Shown here: positions 7,974-17,109 of the stretch, piece by piece
How positions within the stretch are numbered: position 1 is the stretch's first letter
Layout of the letters: each line of letters begins with the position of its first letter
Program-made: the position numbers and the translations under genes
The notes under the pieces: model-generated
What the model was told of the DNA's origin: nothing
The model's database searches: none
The model's input: the letters and a program-made list of their open reading frames with translations, nothing else
Source: Kitasatospora sp. NBC_00240
GTDB lineage: Bacteria; Actinomycetota; Actinomycetes; Streptomycetales; Streptomycetaceae
Direction of reading: 5' to 3'
Length of the DNA stretch: 64,000 nucleotides
NCBI RefSeq assembly: GCF_026342405.1
Contig: NZ_JAPEMU010000004.1
Coordinates: 124,001 to 188,000, forward strand

Positions 7974-10817
7974 CTACCAGCTGTACACCTGGAAGGACCA
8001 GAGCGAGTAGCCGTAGGAGGTGAGGGCGCGGGTGGTGCCGTTCATCCGGATGTAGCGGCCGGAGCCGGTGAGGCCGGTGAGGTCGTCGGTGCCGCCGTCG
8101 CCGGTGGTGGTGGTGTAGATGGTGGTCCAGGTGGTTCCGTCGTTGGAGGTCTGGATCTGGTAGGCCTTGCCGTAGGCGGCCTCCCAGGTCAGCTTGACCT
8201 CCTTGACGGACTGGGTGGTGCCGAGGTCGACCTGCAGCCACTGCGGGTCGGAGTGGGCGCTGGCCCAGCGGGTTGCGGGTTTGCCGTCGGTGGCGAGGGC
8301 GGCGCCGAGGGTGCTGACCTCGGTGGAGAAGGCGGTGGTCGGCCGGCCCTGGGCGAGGTCGGTGCCGGTGACGGTCCAGGTGAAGACGGCGAAGCCGGAG
8401 GCGCCGGTGGTGTCGGTGGCGGTGACGGTGACCGTGGCGGTGCCGACGCTGACCGGGGTGCCGGTGATCTGGCCGGTGGTGGAGTTGACGGTCAGGCCGG
8501 TGGGCAGACCGGTGGCGGTGTAGGTGAGGGTCTGGCCGGCGGCGGAGTCGGTGGCGCTGACCTGGAGCGGGGTGATGGCGGTGCCGGGGTTCGTGCTTCG
8601 GGCGCCGGGGTTGGTGACGGTGACGGTGTTGGCGGCGGTGCCGCCGACGGCGGTCAGGGTGAGGGTCTGGGCGTTGGCGGGGCGGGTGTCGGAGCCGGTT
8701 CCGGCGTTGTCCCAGTTCCGCTGGGGGGAGGTCAGGACGGACTGGGTGCCCTGGTTGGTGAGGCTCAGCGCGAGGCCGCTGTAGCGGTTGACGAGCCGGA
8801 CGGCGCCGGTCGGGGTGGAGGCGCCGCTGGGGTCGGGCGTGGTGCGGGTGGCCTGGACGGACCACTGCTGGCCGATGCCGGCGGGGGTGCTGAGGGAACC
8901 GAGGGTGACGGCGGCGCCCCAGGCGCGGCCGGCGTTGCCGGTGCCGACGCCCAGTGCCTGGCCGGAGGCGGAGTTGGTGATGGTGTAGAAGCCGTCACCG
9001 GTGGCGGTGAACCTCCACTGCTGGGAGGGGGCGGTGCCGCTGGTCACCAGGCTGCTGCCGCTCTGGTCGAGGTAGCGGCCGTTGCCCGCGGCGATCTGGT
9101 AGGTCCGGCCGGTGTCCACCGGGGACGGCAGGTCGGAGCTGGTGCGGGGCGCGACGGTGATCTCCCGCGAGCTGCTCCCGCAGTCGGTGTGGCAGTAGGA
9201 GCGGAACGTCTTGCCGAGGACGGTGTTGTCGGTCTTGTTGCCGGAGTCGACCAGCCACCGGTACCAGGAGGCGTTCTCGGTGCCGGGGACGAGGCCCATG
9301 TCGGTCCACTTCTGGGTGGCCAGGTCGTCGGTGGAGTAGAAGTGCAGGGGGGTGAAGTTGCGGGTGTTCTGGGCGATGTTGTTCTGCGGGGTGCCGATGT
9401 ACTTGCCCAGGTAGGCGTTCCAGGCGATGTTCATCACGGTGAGCTGCGAGTTGTCCGGCAGGGTGCCGGCGGCGACCTGGGCGGCGGCGCCGCCGGTGCT
9501 GGACGGCTTGTAGTCCTCACCCGACGGGATGTAGCCGAGGCCGTTGCCGTCCGCGGGGATGATGTTGCTCTCCGCTCCGCCCACGCCCGGACTCTGCCAG
9601 GCGCCGTTGTACCACTTCTTCCAGGAAGAAGCCGCCATCTTCCCCGAGATCGGGGCCCGGGCCACGTGCTGCTCCCAGACGTTGCCGCCGGGGCCGGACT
9701 TGGTGACGACGCGGGTGGCGTAGTAGACGTAGAAGTAGCCGGAGGCGTAGTCGACGAACAGGCGCTGGTCGCCGTCGCCGTAGTAGTAGGTCTGGTTCGG
9801 GAACGCCGCGGTGTCGTTCCTGGTGGTGCTGTAGGGCGAGGTGAGGGCGTGGTCCTGGATGGTCCAGGTGGAGCCGTGGTCCTTGGAGACGGCGGAGTCG
9901 ATGGCGTCGAAGTGGAGGCCGTCGCCGAAGGGCGATCCGGTGAACTCGTTGTGGACCAGGCCGTACCACCAGCCGGTGTCGGGGTCGACCCACACCCCCA
10001 CCAGGTCGCAGTAGTTGGGCTGGGAGTAGGTGGTGCCCGGCGCGGTGGCGGTGGCGGTCAGGCCGGTGGGACTGTTGTTGCACCGCGAGGTGGTGTCGCT
10101 GTTGTCGGGGGTGTTGCTGATCGGGTCGAGCGTGGCGCTGTCGTAGTTCGCGCCCGAGTAGAAGTTCCAGTACCGGGGGCCGGTGCCGTACTGCGCCAAG
10201 GCGTTCTGGAAGTAGAACTTCCCGTCGGCGTCGGTGTAGCCCGAGCTCGGGGAGTCGTCGCCCTGGCTGAAGGAGATGCTGTTGCCCGCGGTGAGGATGA
10301 CGCCGGGCTGGGGTGCGGCGGCGGAGCCCCACTTCTGGGAGGTCTGCGCGGGGTCGCAGGGGGCGAGACCGATCCGGGCGTTGTTGGCGACGGATCCCTT
10401 GACGGCGAGGCACTTGCCGGACTTGGCACTGTAGATGGTGCCGTCGGGCAGGTACTTGAACCTCTGCTGGGGTGCGCCGGCGTTGCAGTCGTAGAGCTGG
10501 ACGAGCGCGTTGTCCGCGTTGGAGCCGCCGGTGACGTCCAGGCACTTGGTGGTGCTGCCGACGGTGACGGTGAGGCTGCCGTTGTCCTGCCAGGTCCAGT
10601 TCTGCGCGCTGGCGCCGTTGCAGGTGAACAGCTGGACGATTGCGCCGTTGGCGGTGCTGAAGTCGGCGTCGTCCAGGCACTTGCCGCCGATGGTGACGGT
10701 GCCGGGGGCGCTGGCCGCGTCGGCGGCGGGGGTGATGGTCACGGCCGCGGCCGCGGCCACCGCCAGGGAGAGGGCGGCGGCGACGCCGGCCCGTCCCGCG
10801 GTCATTCTTCGGTACAT
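7974..10817 (-). CDS. Secreted RICIN / beta-propeller-like / Ig-like / discoidin protein
   Basis: This is a 947-residue multidomain exported protein. ATG 10817 has GGAG 6 nt upstream and opens a Sec signal (MYRRMTAGRAG, hydrophobic core, ADAASA). An N-terminal ricin-B-type lectin domain (about 40-160; GGKCLDDADF, CLDVTGG, GKCLAVKG) precedes a roughly 400-residue region rich in Trp, Tyr and Asp that may be a beta-propeller glycosidase or carbohydrate-binding fold (DPDTGWWYGLVHNEF, SSWKKWYNGAW). A second ricin-like domain, a putative-Ig domain and an F5/8 type C domain follow. Its start lies 60 bp after the GH20 stop, so it is probably the last gene of the ABC-transporter operon. A role in binding or cleaving an extracellular glycan is inferred; the catalytic family is not certain. 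Confidence 0.85.
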   Translation of the reverse strand: MYRRMTAGRAGVAAALSLAVAAAAAVTITPAADAASAPGTVTIGGKCLDDADFSTANGAIVQLFTCNGASAQNWTWQDNGSLTVTVGSTTKCLDVTGGSNADNALVQLYDCNAGAPQQRFKYLPDGTIYSAKSGKCLAVKGSVANNARIGLAPCDPAQTSQKWGSAAAPQPGVILTAGNSISFSQGDDSPSSGYTDADGKFYFQNALAQYGTGPRYWNFYSGANYDSATLDPISNTPDNSDTTSRCNNSPTGLTATATAPGTTYSQPNYCDLVGVWVDPDTGWWYGLVHNEFTGSPFGDGLHFDAIDSAVSKDHGSTWTIQDHALTSPYSTTRNDTAAFPNQTYYYGDGDQRLFVDYASGYFYVYYATRVVTKSGPGGNVWEQHVARAPISGKMAASSWKKWYNGAWQSPGVGGAESNIIPADGNGLGYIPSGEDYKPSSTGGAAAQVAAGTLPDNSQLTVMNIAWNAYLGKYIGTPQNNIAQNTRNFTPLHFYSTDDLATQKWTDMGLVPGTENASWYRWLVDSGNKTDNTVLGKTFRSYCHTDCGSSSREITVAPRTSSDLPSPVDTGRTYQIAAGNGRYLDQSGSSLVTSGTAPSQQWRFTATGDGFYTITNSASGQALGVGTGNAGRAWGAAVTLGSLSTPAGIGQQWSVQATRTTPDPSGASTPTGAVRLVNRYSGLALSLTNQGTQSVLTSPQRNWDNAGTGSDTRPANAQTLTLTAVGGTAANTVTVTNPGARSTNPGTAITPLQVSATDSAAGQTLTYTATGLPTGLTVNSTTGQITGTPVSVGTATVTVTATDTTGASGFAVFTWTVTGTDLAQGRPTTAFSTEVSTLGAALATDGKPATRWASAHSDPQWLQVDLGTTQSVKEVKLTWEAAYGKAYQIQTSNDGTTWTTIYTTTTGDGGTDDLTGLTGSGRYIRMNGTTRALTSYGYSLWSFQVYSW

Positions 10818-10876
10818 GGCAATCTCCGTACCTCGTGGGGGGGTGGGTGGTGCGCTGAGCGCCGTGGGGGGTGCGC

Positions 10877-12490
10877 TCAGACCTTGATGTGGGCGACCAG
10901 TTGGTCGATGAAGGAGGCCCACTCAAGCCTGGTGGAGGGCTTGCCCTCGATGCCGGGCCGGGTCTGCCAGGGCAGGGGGCCGGTCTCGCGGCGGTACTCG
11001 ACGCCGATCGCCTCCAGCCTGGGCAGGTGCGCGGCGAGGCGGGTGCGGAAGTCGTCGAAGTCGCGTTCGCCGGTGCTCCACAGCGCTTCCGCGACGGCGC
11101 ACAGCCGGGGGAAGGCGTAGTAGTCGACGGTGCGCGGGGAGTCCATGTGCTCGGTCCAGATGTTGGCCTGGCCGCCGAGGACGTGTGCCGCCTCGTGCGC
11201 GGAGAGACCGGAGGGGACGGGCTCGAAGGAGTAGGCGTCCTGGAGGGTCAGGGGGACGGCGAAGGGGATCGGCTCGTCGGGGTGCTCGGACTGGCGGTAG
11301 TCGAGGTAGACCTGGTCGTCCGGGCAGGAGACGACGTCGTGGCCCCGGCGGGCGGCGGTCCGTGCTCCGGTCATCCCGCGCCAGGAGGCGACCGCCGTGC
11401 CGGGCGGGACCGGGCCCTCCAGGAGGTCGTCCCAGCCGAAAACGCGGCGCCCTCGGGAGGCGAGGTGTTCTCCCAGCCGGCCGATGAACCAGGACTGCAG
11501 CCCGTTCTCGTCCGCCAGCCCCCGCTGCCGCATCAACTCCTGGGTGCGGGGGTCGGTGCGCCACTGGTCCTTGGGGCACTCGTCGCCGCCGATGCCGATG
11601 AACCGGCTGGGGAAGAGGTCGGTGATCTCGTCCAGGACGTCGCAGTAGAACGCGACCGTGCTCTCCTCGGTGTTGAGGACGTTCGGGTTGACGCCCCACC
11701 GGGTGTGGACCTCCAGCGGCTCGCCGCCGACGCCGAGCGCCGGATAGGCGGCGATGGCGGCCTGGGAGTGTCCGGGGACGTCGATCTCCGGCACCACGGT
11801 GACGTGCCGGTCGGCGGCGTAGGCGACGATCTCGCGGATGTCGTCCTGGGTGTAGAAGCCGCCGTGGGGACGGCTGTCACCCGGGGCGTCCTCCTGCGCC
11901 CCGAGTTGGGACTCCCTGCGCCAGGAGCCGACCTCGGTCAGGCGGGGGTGGCGACGGATCTCGACCCGCCAGCCCTGATCGTCCGTCAGGTGCAGGTGCA
12001 GGGTGTTGAGACGGTGCATCGCGAGCAGGTCGACGAACCGCAGCAGGTCCTGCTTGGGCATGAAGTGCCGCGCCACGTCGAGCATCGCGCCGCGCCAGCG
12101 GAACCTCGGTGCGTCCTGCACCGTCACGGCCGGCACCGCCCACCGCTGCCCGGAGGCCCGGGAGCGGCGGTGGACCGCCGGCGGCAGCAGTTGGAGCAGG
12201 GCCTGGCAGCCGTAGAAGACGCCCGCCTGGGAGCCGCCCTCGATGAGCACGCACTCGGTGGTGGCGGTGAGGCGGTACGCCTCCTGCCCGAGGTCCGCGC
12301 GAAGCCCCAGGCGGATCGGCCGCCGGGCGACGGGGCTGATGGGAAGGGGAAGGCCGGTGGCGGGACGCAGTGCGGACTGGAGCCACAGGGCGCTGGGGGT
12401 GAGGTGATCGCCGGCGGCGATGGTGGTGGACGCGTCGAGGAGGAACTCGCCTTCGCCGGTCCGGAGCGAGGCGGGGCGGGGCAGCAGCAT
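10877..12490 (-). CDS. GH20 beta-N-acetylhexosaminidase
   Basis: This 537-residue enzyme releases terminal N-acetylhexosamine from oligosaccharides. A GH20b-type N-terminal domain (to about 130) precedes the barrel. The substrate-assisted Asp-Glu pair is Asp303-Glu304 in GGDECPKD, and RFRWRGAMLDVARHF, HLHLTDDQGWR and VVPEIDVPGHSQAA are typical family motifs. No signal peptide is visible, so it probably acts in the cytoplasm on imported oligosaccharides. Its ATG is 9 bp after the stop of the upstream permease. Binding protein, two permeases and GH20 match the gene order of the streptomycete dasABC-dasD chitobiose locus as known from S. coelicolor, but orthology is not shown here. Confidence 0.93.
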   Translation of the reverse strand: MLLPRPASLRTGEGEFLLDASTTIAAGDHLTPSALWLQSALRPATGLPLPISPVARRPIRLGLRADLGQEAYRLTATTECVLIEGGSQAGVFYGCQALLQLLPPAVHRRSRASGQRWAVPAVTVQDAPRFRWRGAMLDVARHFMPKQDLLRFVDLLAMHRLNTLHLHLTDDQGWRVEIRRHPRLTEVGSWRRESQLGAQEDAPGDSRPHGGFYTQDDIREIVAYAADRHVTVVPEIDVPGHSQAAIAAYPALGVGGEPLEVHTRWGVNPNVLNTEESTVAFYCDVLDEITDLFPSRFIGIGGDECPKDQWRTDPRTQELMRQRGLADENGLQSWFIGRLGEHLASRGRRVFGWDDLLEGPVPPGTAVASWRGMTGARTAARRGHDVVSCPDDQVYLDYRQSEHPDEPIPFAVPLTLQDAYSFEPVPSGLSAHEAAHVLGGQANIWTEHMDSPRTVDYYAFPRLCAVAEALWSTGERDFDDFRTRLAAHLPRLEAIGVEYRRETGPLPWQTRPGIEGKPSTRLEWASFIDQLVAHIKV

Positions 12491-12499
12491 GGGGTGGGT

Positions 12500-13357
12500 T
12501 CAGCCTTTCACGGCGCCGGCGGAGACGCCGGAGACGAGCTTGCGCTGGATGATCAGGAAGAACACGACGACCGGGAGCGAGAAGATGACGGAGCCGGCCA
12601 TCTGGCCGCCGAAGTCGGTGCCGGTGATCGGGGTGCTGAAGGAGGCGAGCCACACCGGGAGGGTGTACTGGTCCTGGTCCTTCATGAAGGTGTAGGCGAT
12701 GAGGTAGTCGTTCCAGGCCGCGATGAAGGCGAAGATGCTGGAGGCGACGACACCCGGGGCGACGAGCGGGAAGAGGATCTTGTACAGGATCTGCCAGGTG
12801 GAGGCGCCGTCGATACGGGCGGCTTCCTCGATCTCCACGGGGACGGCGATGAAGAAGCCCCGCATCACCCAGATGGAGAAGGGCAGGACGACGGCGACGT
12901 ACGCGAGGATCAGGCCCGCGTAGGTGCCCAGCAGCCCGACCTGGTTGAACACCAGGAAGGTCGGGATCAGCAGGGCGGAGCCGGGCAGCATCTGGACGAC
13001 CAGGATCGCCACCATGATGGCGCGCCTGCCCCGGAACCTGAACCTGGACAGCGCGGCGGCCGCGAAGATCCCCAGCACGACGGCCAGCAGCACGGTGCCG
13101 CCCACGACGATCAGGCTGTTCCACAGGTTGCGGTAGAACGTGGTCTGGTTGATCGCCGCGTCGAAGTTCGCCAGCGTCGGGGACTTCGGGAGGAACAACG
13201 GGGTGGATGTCATCGCCTCGGAGCGGGGCTTGAAGGCGGTGTTGACCATCCAGTAGACGGGGAAGACCCACACGAGGCAGAACGCGACGGCGATCGTGTT
13301 GGCGAGCGCGCCGCCCTTGGGACTGCCGGCCCGGCTGCGGCGAAAGCGGTTGTTCAC
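12500..13357 (-). CDS. Carbohydrate ABC transporter permease, MalG type
   Basis: This 285-residue inner-membrane permease has about six membrane segments and the EAA loop EIEEAARIDGASTWQILYKI, which contacts the ATPase. The GTG at 13357 overlaps the stop of the preceding permease gene (GTGA), and GGGGAGG lies just upstream, so translation is probably coupled. No ATPase gene is in the operon. Streptomycete CUT1 importers commonly share a distant MsiK-type ATPase, and that is inferred here. Confidence 0.95.
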   Translation of the reverse strand: MNNRFRRSRAGSPKGGALANTIAVAFCLVWVFPVYWMVNTAFKPRSEAMTSTPLFLPKSPTLANFDAAINQTTFYRNLWNSLIVVGGTVLLAVVLGIFAAAALSRFRFRGRRAIMVAILVVQMLPGSALLIPTFLVFNQVGLLGTYAGLILAYVAVVLPFSIWVMRGFFIAVPVEIEEAARIDGASTWQILYKILFPLVAPGVVASSIFAFIAAWNDYLIAYTFMKDQDQYTLPVWLASFSTPITGTDFGGQMAGSVIFSLPVVVFFLIIQRKLVSGVSAGAVKG

Positions 13358-14310
13358 AGGTCCTCCCCGGAGCGCAGCAGGTTGCGGATGTAGAGGGCGG
13401 TGATCGCCACGAGGATGGCGGTGGTGATGACCGACAGGGCGGCGCCCTGGCCGATCTTGAAGCCGACGAAGGCGGTCCGGTAGGCGAAGATCCCCAGCGT
13501 GGTGGTCGCGGAGTCGGGGCCTCCGGCGGAGACGAGCCAGATCTGGTTGAAGACGTTGAAGTCCCAGATCACCGACAGCAGTGAGACGAGCATCAGGGTG
13601 GGGCGCAGGAAGGGCAGGGTGATGGACCACCAGACCCGGAGTTCTCCGGCGCCGTCGAGGCGGGCGGCCTCCTGGAGTTCCAGGGGCAGTTGGGTCAGTG
13701 CCGCGTACAGGGTGAGGGCGATGAAGGGGACGGCCTGCCAGACGATCAGCAGCCAGATCGACAGGTACGCCAGGAACGGGTCGTTGGCCCAGTCGGTGTC
13801 GGTCAGGTCGCCGAAGAGGCCGGCCTGGGTGAGCAGCCAGTTGACGACGCCGTAGCCGGGCTGGAAGAGCCACTTCCACACCAGGGAGGACGCCACGGTG
13901 GGCATCGCCCAGGCGAAGATCAGGACGATCGTCACCGTCATGCGCATGGCGGTGGTGAGGCGGGTGAGGAGTTGGGCGACGGCCGTGCCCACCGCGACGC
14001 TCCCGGCCACCATGGCGGCGGTGAACAGGACGCTGCGCAGCAGGGCCTGCCAGAACTGCGGGTCTTCGAGCAGCGCGGTGTACTGCTGCAGGCCGACCTG
14101 GTGGTAGGTGCCGGTGAACAGGGAGCGCTGGTTGTAGTCGGTGAAGGAGGTGTAGATCAGGAAGACGATGGGCGCGGCGGTGACGGTGATCATCACCAGG
14201 CCCGCGGGGGACAGCAGCCACCACGGGGCCCAGGAGGGGCGACGGCGGGGCGGGGTGTGCGGGCGGGGCCTGCTGGTGCGGCTCGTGCCCGCCAGGGATG
14301 GGGTTGTCAT
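13354..14310 (-). CDS. Carbohydrate ABC transporter permease, MalF type
   Basis: This is the partner permease with six predicted membrane helices. The first follows the basic PRRRPSWAPWW segment, and the EAA loop is PLELQEAARLDGAGELRVWW. Two starts are possible: ATG 14310 (MTTPSLAG, typical of the family but a weak ribosome site) or GTG 14349 with GAGG 6 nt upstream. It follows the binding-protein gene and overlaps the next permease by 4 bp. With the binding protein it should import an oligosaccharide, plausibly an N-acetylglucosamine-containing one given the GH20 gene downstream. Confidence 0.93.
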   Translation of the reverse strand: MTTPSLAGTSRTSRPRPHTPPRRRPSWAPWWLLSPAGLVMITVTAAPIVFLIYTSFTDYNQRSLFTGTYHQVGLQQYTALLEDPQFWQALLRSVLFTAAMVAGSVAVGTAVAQLLTRLTTAMRMTVTIVLIFAWAMPTVASSLVWKWLFQPGYGVVNWLLTQAGLFGDLTDTDWANDPFLAYLSIWLLIVWQAVPFIALTLYAALTQLPLELQEAARLDGAGELRVWWSITLPFLRPTLMLVSLLSVIWDFNVFNQIWLVSAGGPDSATTTLGIFAYRTAFVGFKIGQGAALSVITTAILVAITALYIRNLLRSGEDL

Positions 14311-14436
14311 GGGTGTTCTCTTGTCCGGTCGGCGTAGGGCGTGCCGCACCGTTCGCCTCGTGCGCCCGGCGGTAACGGTGAGGCACGGCCCAGGGCGGGA
14401 GGGGGCGCCCCTGGGTCGTCGGGGCGCCCGAGGACG

Positions 14437-15765
14437 CTACTGACCGGCGTTCAGCGCCTTGGTCGCCGTGGCGTCGAAGGCACTCGCGGCGTCCCGGGTG
14501 CTCTTGCTCCCGGAGGCCACCGCGGCGAAGAGGTTGTTGATGTCCTTGTTGGCCTCCAGCTGCGCCCAGTTGGCGTTGGCGGGGGTGGCCTTGGAGCTGA
14601 GGGCCGCGTCGAAGAAGCCCTTCTTCAGCTCGCCGACGGAGGCCATGGCGGCCTTGATGCCCTCGATGCTGTTGGGGATGAAGCCCTCGTGGCCGACGAC
14701 CCACTTGCTCTGGATCTCGGGACTGGCGGCGATCTTCGTCCACTGCAGGGCGAGGTCGGCGTTGGCGCTGCGGGCGGCGATGCCCCAGTCCGAGCCGCCG
14801 AGCATGACGGGCTGGGCCTTGCCGGACTTGCCGGGCAGCGGGAAGGTGCCGAGGTCGGAGTCGGTGAGGTTGGGGTTGGCCTTCTGGATGCGTCCGATGA
14901 ACCCGCTGGTGGCGATGATCGCCGAGGCCTTGCCGTCGGCGAAGACCTGGACCTGGTCGGGGGTGGTGGTGTCGACGGTCCGCGAGGCGGCGGTGGAGAA
15001 CTGGTTCTGGAAGGCCTTGAAGTCGGCGAGGCCGGCCTGTGCCGCGTCGGCGCCGAAGCCCGCGGTCCACTTCGATCCCGCCTCGGCGGCTATGTCGCCG
15101 CCCGCGTCCCAGATGAACTGCATGCCCGCGTACCAGTTCTGGCCGGGGAGGTAGAGCGGGGAGAAGTCGGTGCCGGGGTTGGCGGCCTTGACCTTGGCGA
15201 GGTCGTCGGTCAGCTCGGTGAAGGTGGTCGGGGCCTTGTCGATGCCTGCCTTGGCCCACATGGTCTTGTTGTAGATCACCGCGCGGGCGCCGGCGAAGCC
15301 GGGGACGGCGTAGAGCTTGCCGTCGACGGTCGCGGGGGCGACCAGGCCCGACAGCCAGGTCTGACCCTGCCTCAGGTCGGCGCCGTAGGGGGTGAGGTCC
15401 TTGAGGCCGCCGTTGGCGGCGAAGCTGGCGACCTGGGTGTTGCCGAGGTCCAGCACGTCCGGCGGGTTCGAGGTGGCCAGCGCGGTGGTGACCTTCGTGG
15501 TGATCCCGTCCCAGGCCTGGACCTGGACATCGACCTTGGCGCCGGTCTGCTGGGTGAACGTGTCGTTGATCGCCTTGAGCGACTGCTCCGAGTAGTCGCC
15601 GTCCATCACCCACAGGGTGAGGGTCTTGCCCTCACCCTTCGCGGTGGCGACGGCCTGCGGAGAAGTGGCCGCGGAGGGCGCCGTGCCGGCGGCCGAGCAG
15701 GCGCTCAGGGCGACGGTGACGGCCAGCGCGAGGACGGTGGCGGCAGCGCTTGATCTGTGGTTCAT
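14437..15765 (-). CDS. Sugar ABC transporter lipoprotein, substrate-binding
   Basis: This is a 442-residue family-1 extracellular solute-binding protein. The signal peptide ends in the lipobox LSAC with acceptor Cys23, so it should be anchored on the outer face of the membrane. ATG 15765 has AGGA 6 nt upstream. Downstream sequence (LTLWVMDGDYSEQSLKAIN, then FTQQTGAKVDVQVQAWDG) is typical of CUT1 binding proteins. It is the first gene of the import operon, followed by two permeases and GH20. Specificity cannot be read from sequence; chitobiose or another amino-sugar oligomer is an inference from context. Confidence 0.94.
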   Translation of the reverse strand: MNHRSSAAATVLALAVTVALSACSAAGTAPSAATSPQAVATAKGEGKTLTLWVMDGDYSEQSLKAINDTFTQQTGAKVDVQVQAWDGITTKVTTALATSNPPDVLDLGNTQVASFAANGGLKDLTPYGADLRQGQTWLSGLVAPATVDGKLYAVPGFAGARAVIYNKTMWAKAGIDKAPTTFTELTDDLAKVKAANPGTDFSPLYLPGQNWYAGMQFIWDAGGDIAAEAGSKWTAGFGADAAQAGLADFKAFQNQFSTAASRTVDTTTPDQVQVFADGKASAIIATSGFIGRIQKANPNLTDSDLGTFPLPGKSGKAQPVMLGGSDWGIAARSANADLALQWTKIAASPEIQSKWVVGHEGFIPNSIEGIKAAMASVGELKKGFFDAALSSKATPANANWAQLEANKDINNLFAAVASGSKSTRDAASAFDATATKALNAGQ

Positions 15766-15829
15766 CGGATTTCCTAGCAGTATGTCCGGCGAGTAGGATC
15801 ACCGGACTGTTGGGTAGTACTCACGGGTG

Positions 15830-15890
15830 TCTGGGTCGAGCCGGTGCACGCGGTTGCAGCCGCGGTGTCGCCGGGTGGTCTCGACCCAGA
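15830..15890. promoter_or_regulatory. 11-bp inverted repeat between ROK and binding-protein genes
   Basis: TCTGGGTCGAG (15830-15840) and CTCGACCCAGA (15880-15890) are perfect inverted copies 39 nt apart in the 147-bp gap. It could be a pair of operator half-sites for the import operon or a terminator for the ROK gene. Confidence 0.45.
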
Positions 15891-15912
15891 GATCAGTGGG
15901 TCCGCTCGGAGT

Positions 15913-17109
15913 TCAGAGGATGCCGAGCTGCGCGGCGAGCACTTGGCAGGCCCCGCCGAGCAGGACCAGGTCGTCGTCCCCGGCCAGCGACCGGATGGTC
16001 AGTGACGCGCCGATCGGGGCGAGGGTGCGTGTCTGCACCGTCTCGACGGCCGCGTCCAGTAACGGGCCGTCGATCAGGTCGGCGGGCCCGGTCAGGACGA
16101 TCTCGTTCAGGTTCAGCGCGCAGGCGATCGGGGCGAGCACCGTACCCAGCGCCTGCCCGGCGGCGGCCAGGATCGCGTCGCGCTCACCGCCCGCTGCTGC
16201 GGCCAGGCGCCCGCGCAGGTGCCCGGCGTCGATCATCGGGTCCAGGCAGCCCCGGCGACCGCAGACACACGGCTCGCCGTCGACGTCGACCGTGAGGTGC
16301 CCGATCTCGCCGGCCGCGAACTGCTCCCCCTCCACCAACTCGCCGCCCACGACCAGGCCGGCACCGACACCGTGCTCATTGGCGATCACCATCAGGTTCT
16401 GCGCCTCGGTGCCCCGGAAGTGCAGCACCGCGAGGGCCGCCGTGTTGACGTCGTTGGCGACGTAGGCCGGGACGCCGAAACGCTCGGTGAGCCGGCGGGC
16501 CATCGCCAGGTCGTGCCACTCCAGGTGGGCGGCCTGCCGGACGGTACCCGTGTCGTCCACGATGCCGGGCGAACCCACGCCGATCCCCAGGACCCGGCGA
16601 GGGGCACGCTGAAGCAGGTCCGCGACCAACTGGATCACGTGGTCGTAAGCGGCGTCCCCGAGAGCGCCGCCGATGGCCACCTGCGACCGCTCGACGATCT
16701 CGCCCCGCAGGTTCGTCACCGCCCCCCGGAAGTAGTCACCGTGCGACAGGTCGAGCACCACCAGGTTCACCGCGTCGTCCTGGATCTCCACCAGCATCGA
16801 GGGCTTCCCCCGGCGCCGACCGCCCTCCTGGCGGGGCACGACGTCCGCGACCAGGCCGTCCGCCTCCAGATCCGCGACCAACGCGGACACTGTCGGCGCG
16901 GTCAGGCTCGACACCCGCGACAGGTCCGCGCGGCTCATCGCACCATCGCGGTAGAGCGTCGCCAGGAGGAGCGAGCGGTTGTGCGCCCGACTGTCCTGGG
17001 TCTGCGCCTTGGTCCGCCCCGCCCGCCGGCGCCGCGTCGGCGGCAGGTCGAACAGGCCTCGCGGCGGGCGGCGGCCCGCGACCGGGGGGGTGTGGACGGA
17101 CTCAGTCAC
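15913..17109 (-). CDS. ROK-family transcriptional repressor
   Basis: This 398-residue protein has an N-terminal winged helix-turn-helix (SRADLSRVSSLTAPTVSALV, about residues 60-100) and a ROK sugar-kinase-like domain. The latter carries the zinc motif CVCGRRGC and GIGVGSPGIVDDTG. GTG 17109 is preferred because GGAAGGAG lies 7 nt upstream; an upstream start at 17136 lacks this. ROK repressors generally release DNA on binding a sugar or sugar phosphate. It lies directly before the ABC operon on the same strand, so it is the likely local regulator. Streptomycete amino-sugar importers are also often under DasR, but no dre-like site was identified. Confidence 0.92.
   Translation of the reverse strand: MTESVHTPPVAGRRPPRGLFDLPPTRRRRAGRTKAQTQDSRAHNRSLLLATLYRDGAMSRADLSRVSSLTAPTVSALVADLEADGLVADVVPRQEGGRRRGKPSMLVEIQDDAVNLVVLDLSHGDYFRGAVTNLRGEIVERSQVAIGGALGDAAYDHVIQLVADLLQRAPRRVLGIGVGSPGIVDDTGTVRQAAHLEWHDLAMARRLTERFGVPAYVANDVNTAALAVLHFRGTEAQNLMVIANEHGVGAGLVVGGELVEGEQFAAGEIGHLTVDVDGEPCVCGRRGCLDPMIDAGHLRGRLAAAAGGERDAILAAAGQALGTVLAPIACALNLNEIVLTGPADLIDGPLLDAAVETVQTRTLAPIGASLTIRSLAGDDDLVLLGGACQVLAAQLGIL

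Noticed and set aside
8253..13393. Very long plus-strand open frames opposite the sugar operon (8253-11120 and 10871-13393)
   Set aside because: Low-complexity translations without family motifs; the minus-strand genes explain the DNA.
12500..15613. 1037-codon minus-strand frame treated as one gene
   Set aside because: Only the last 285 codons are the MalG-type permease. The rest is the wrong frame of the upstream permease and binding-protein genes.
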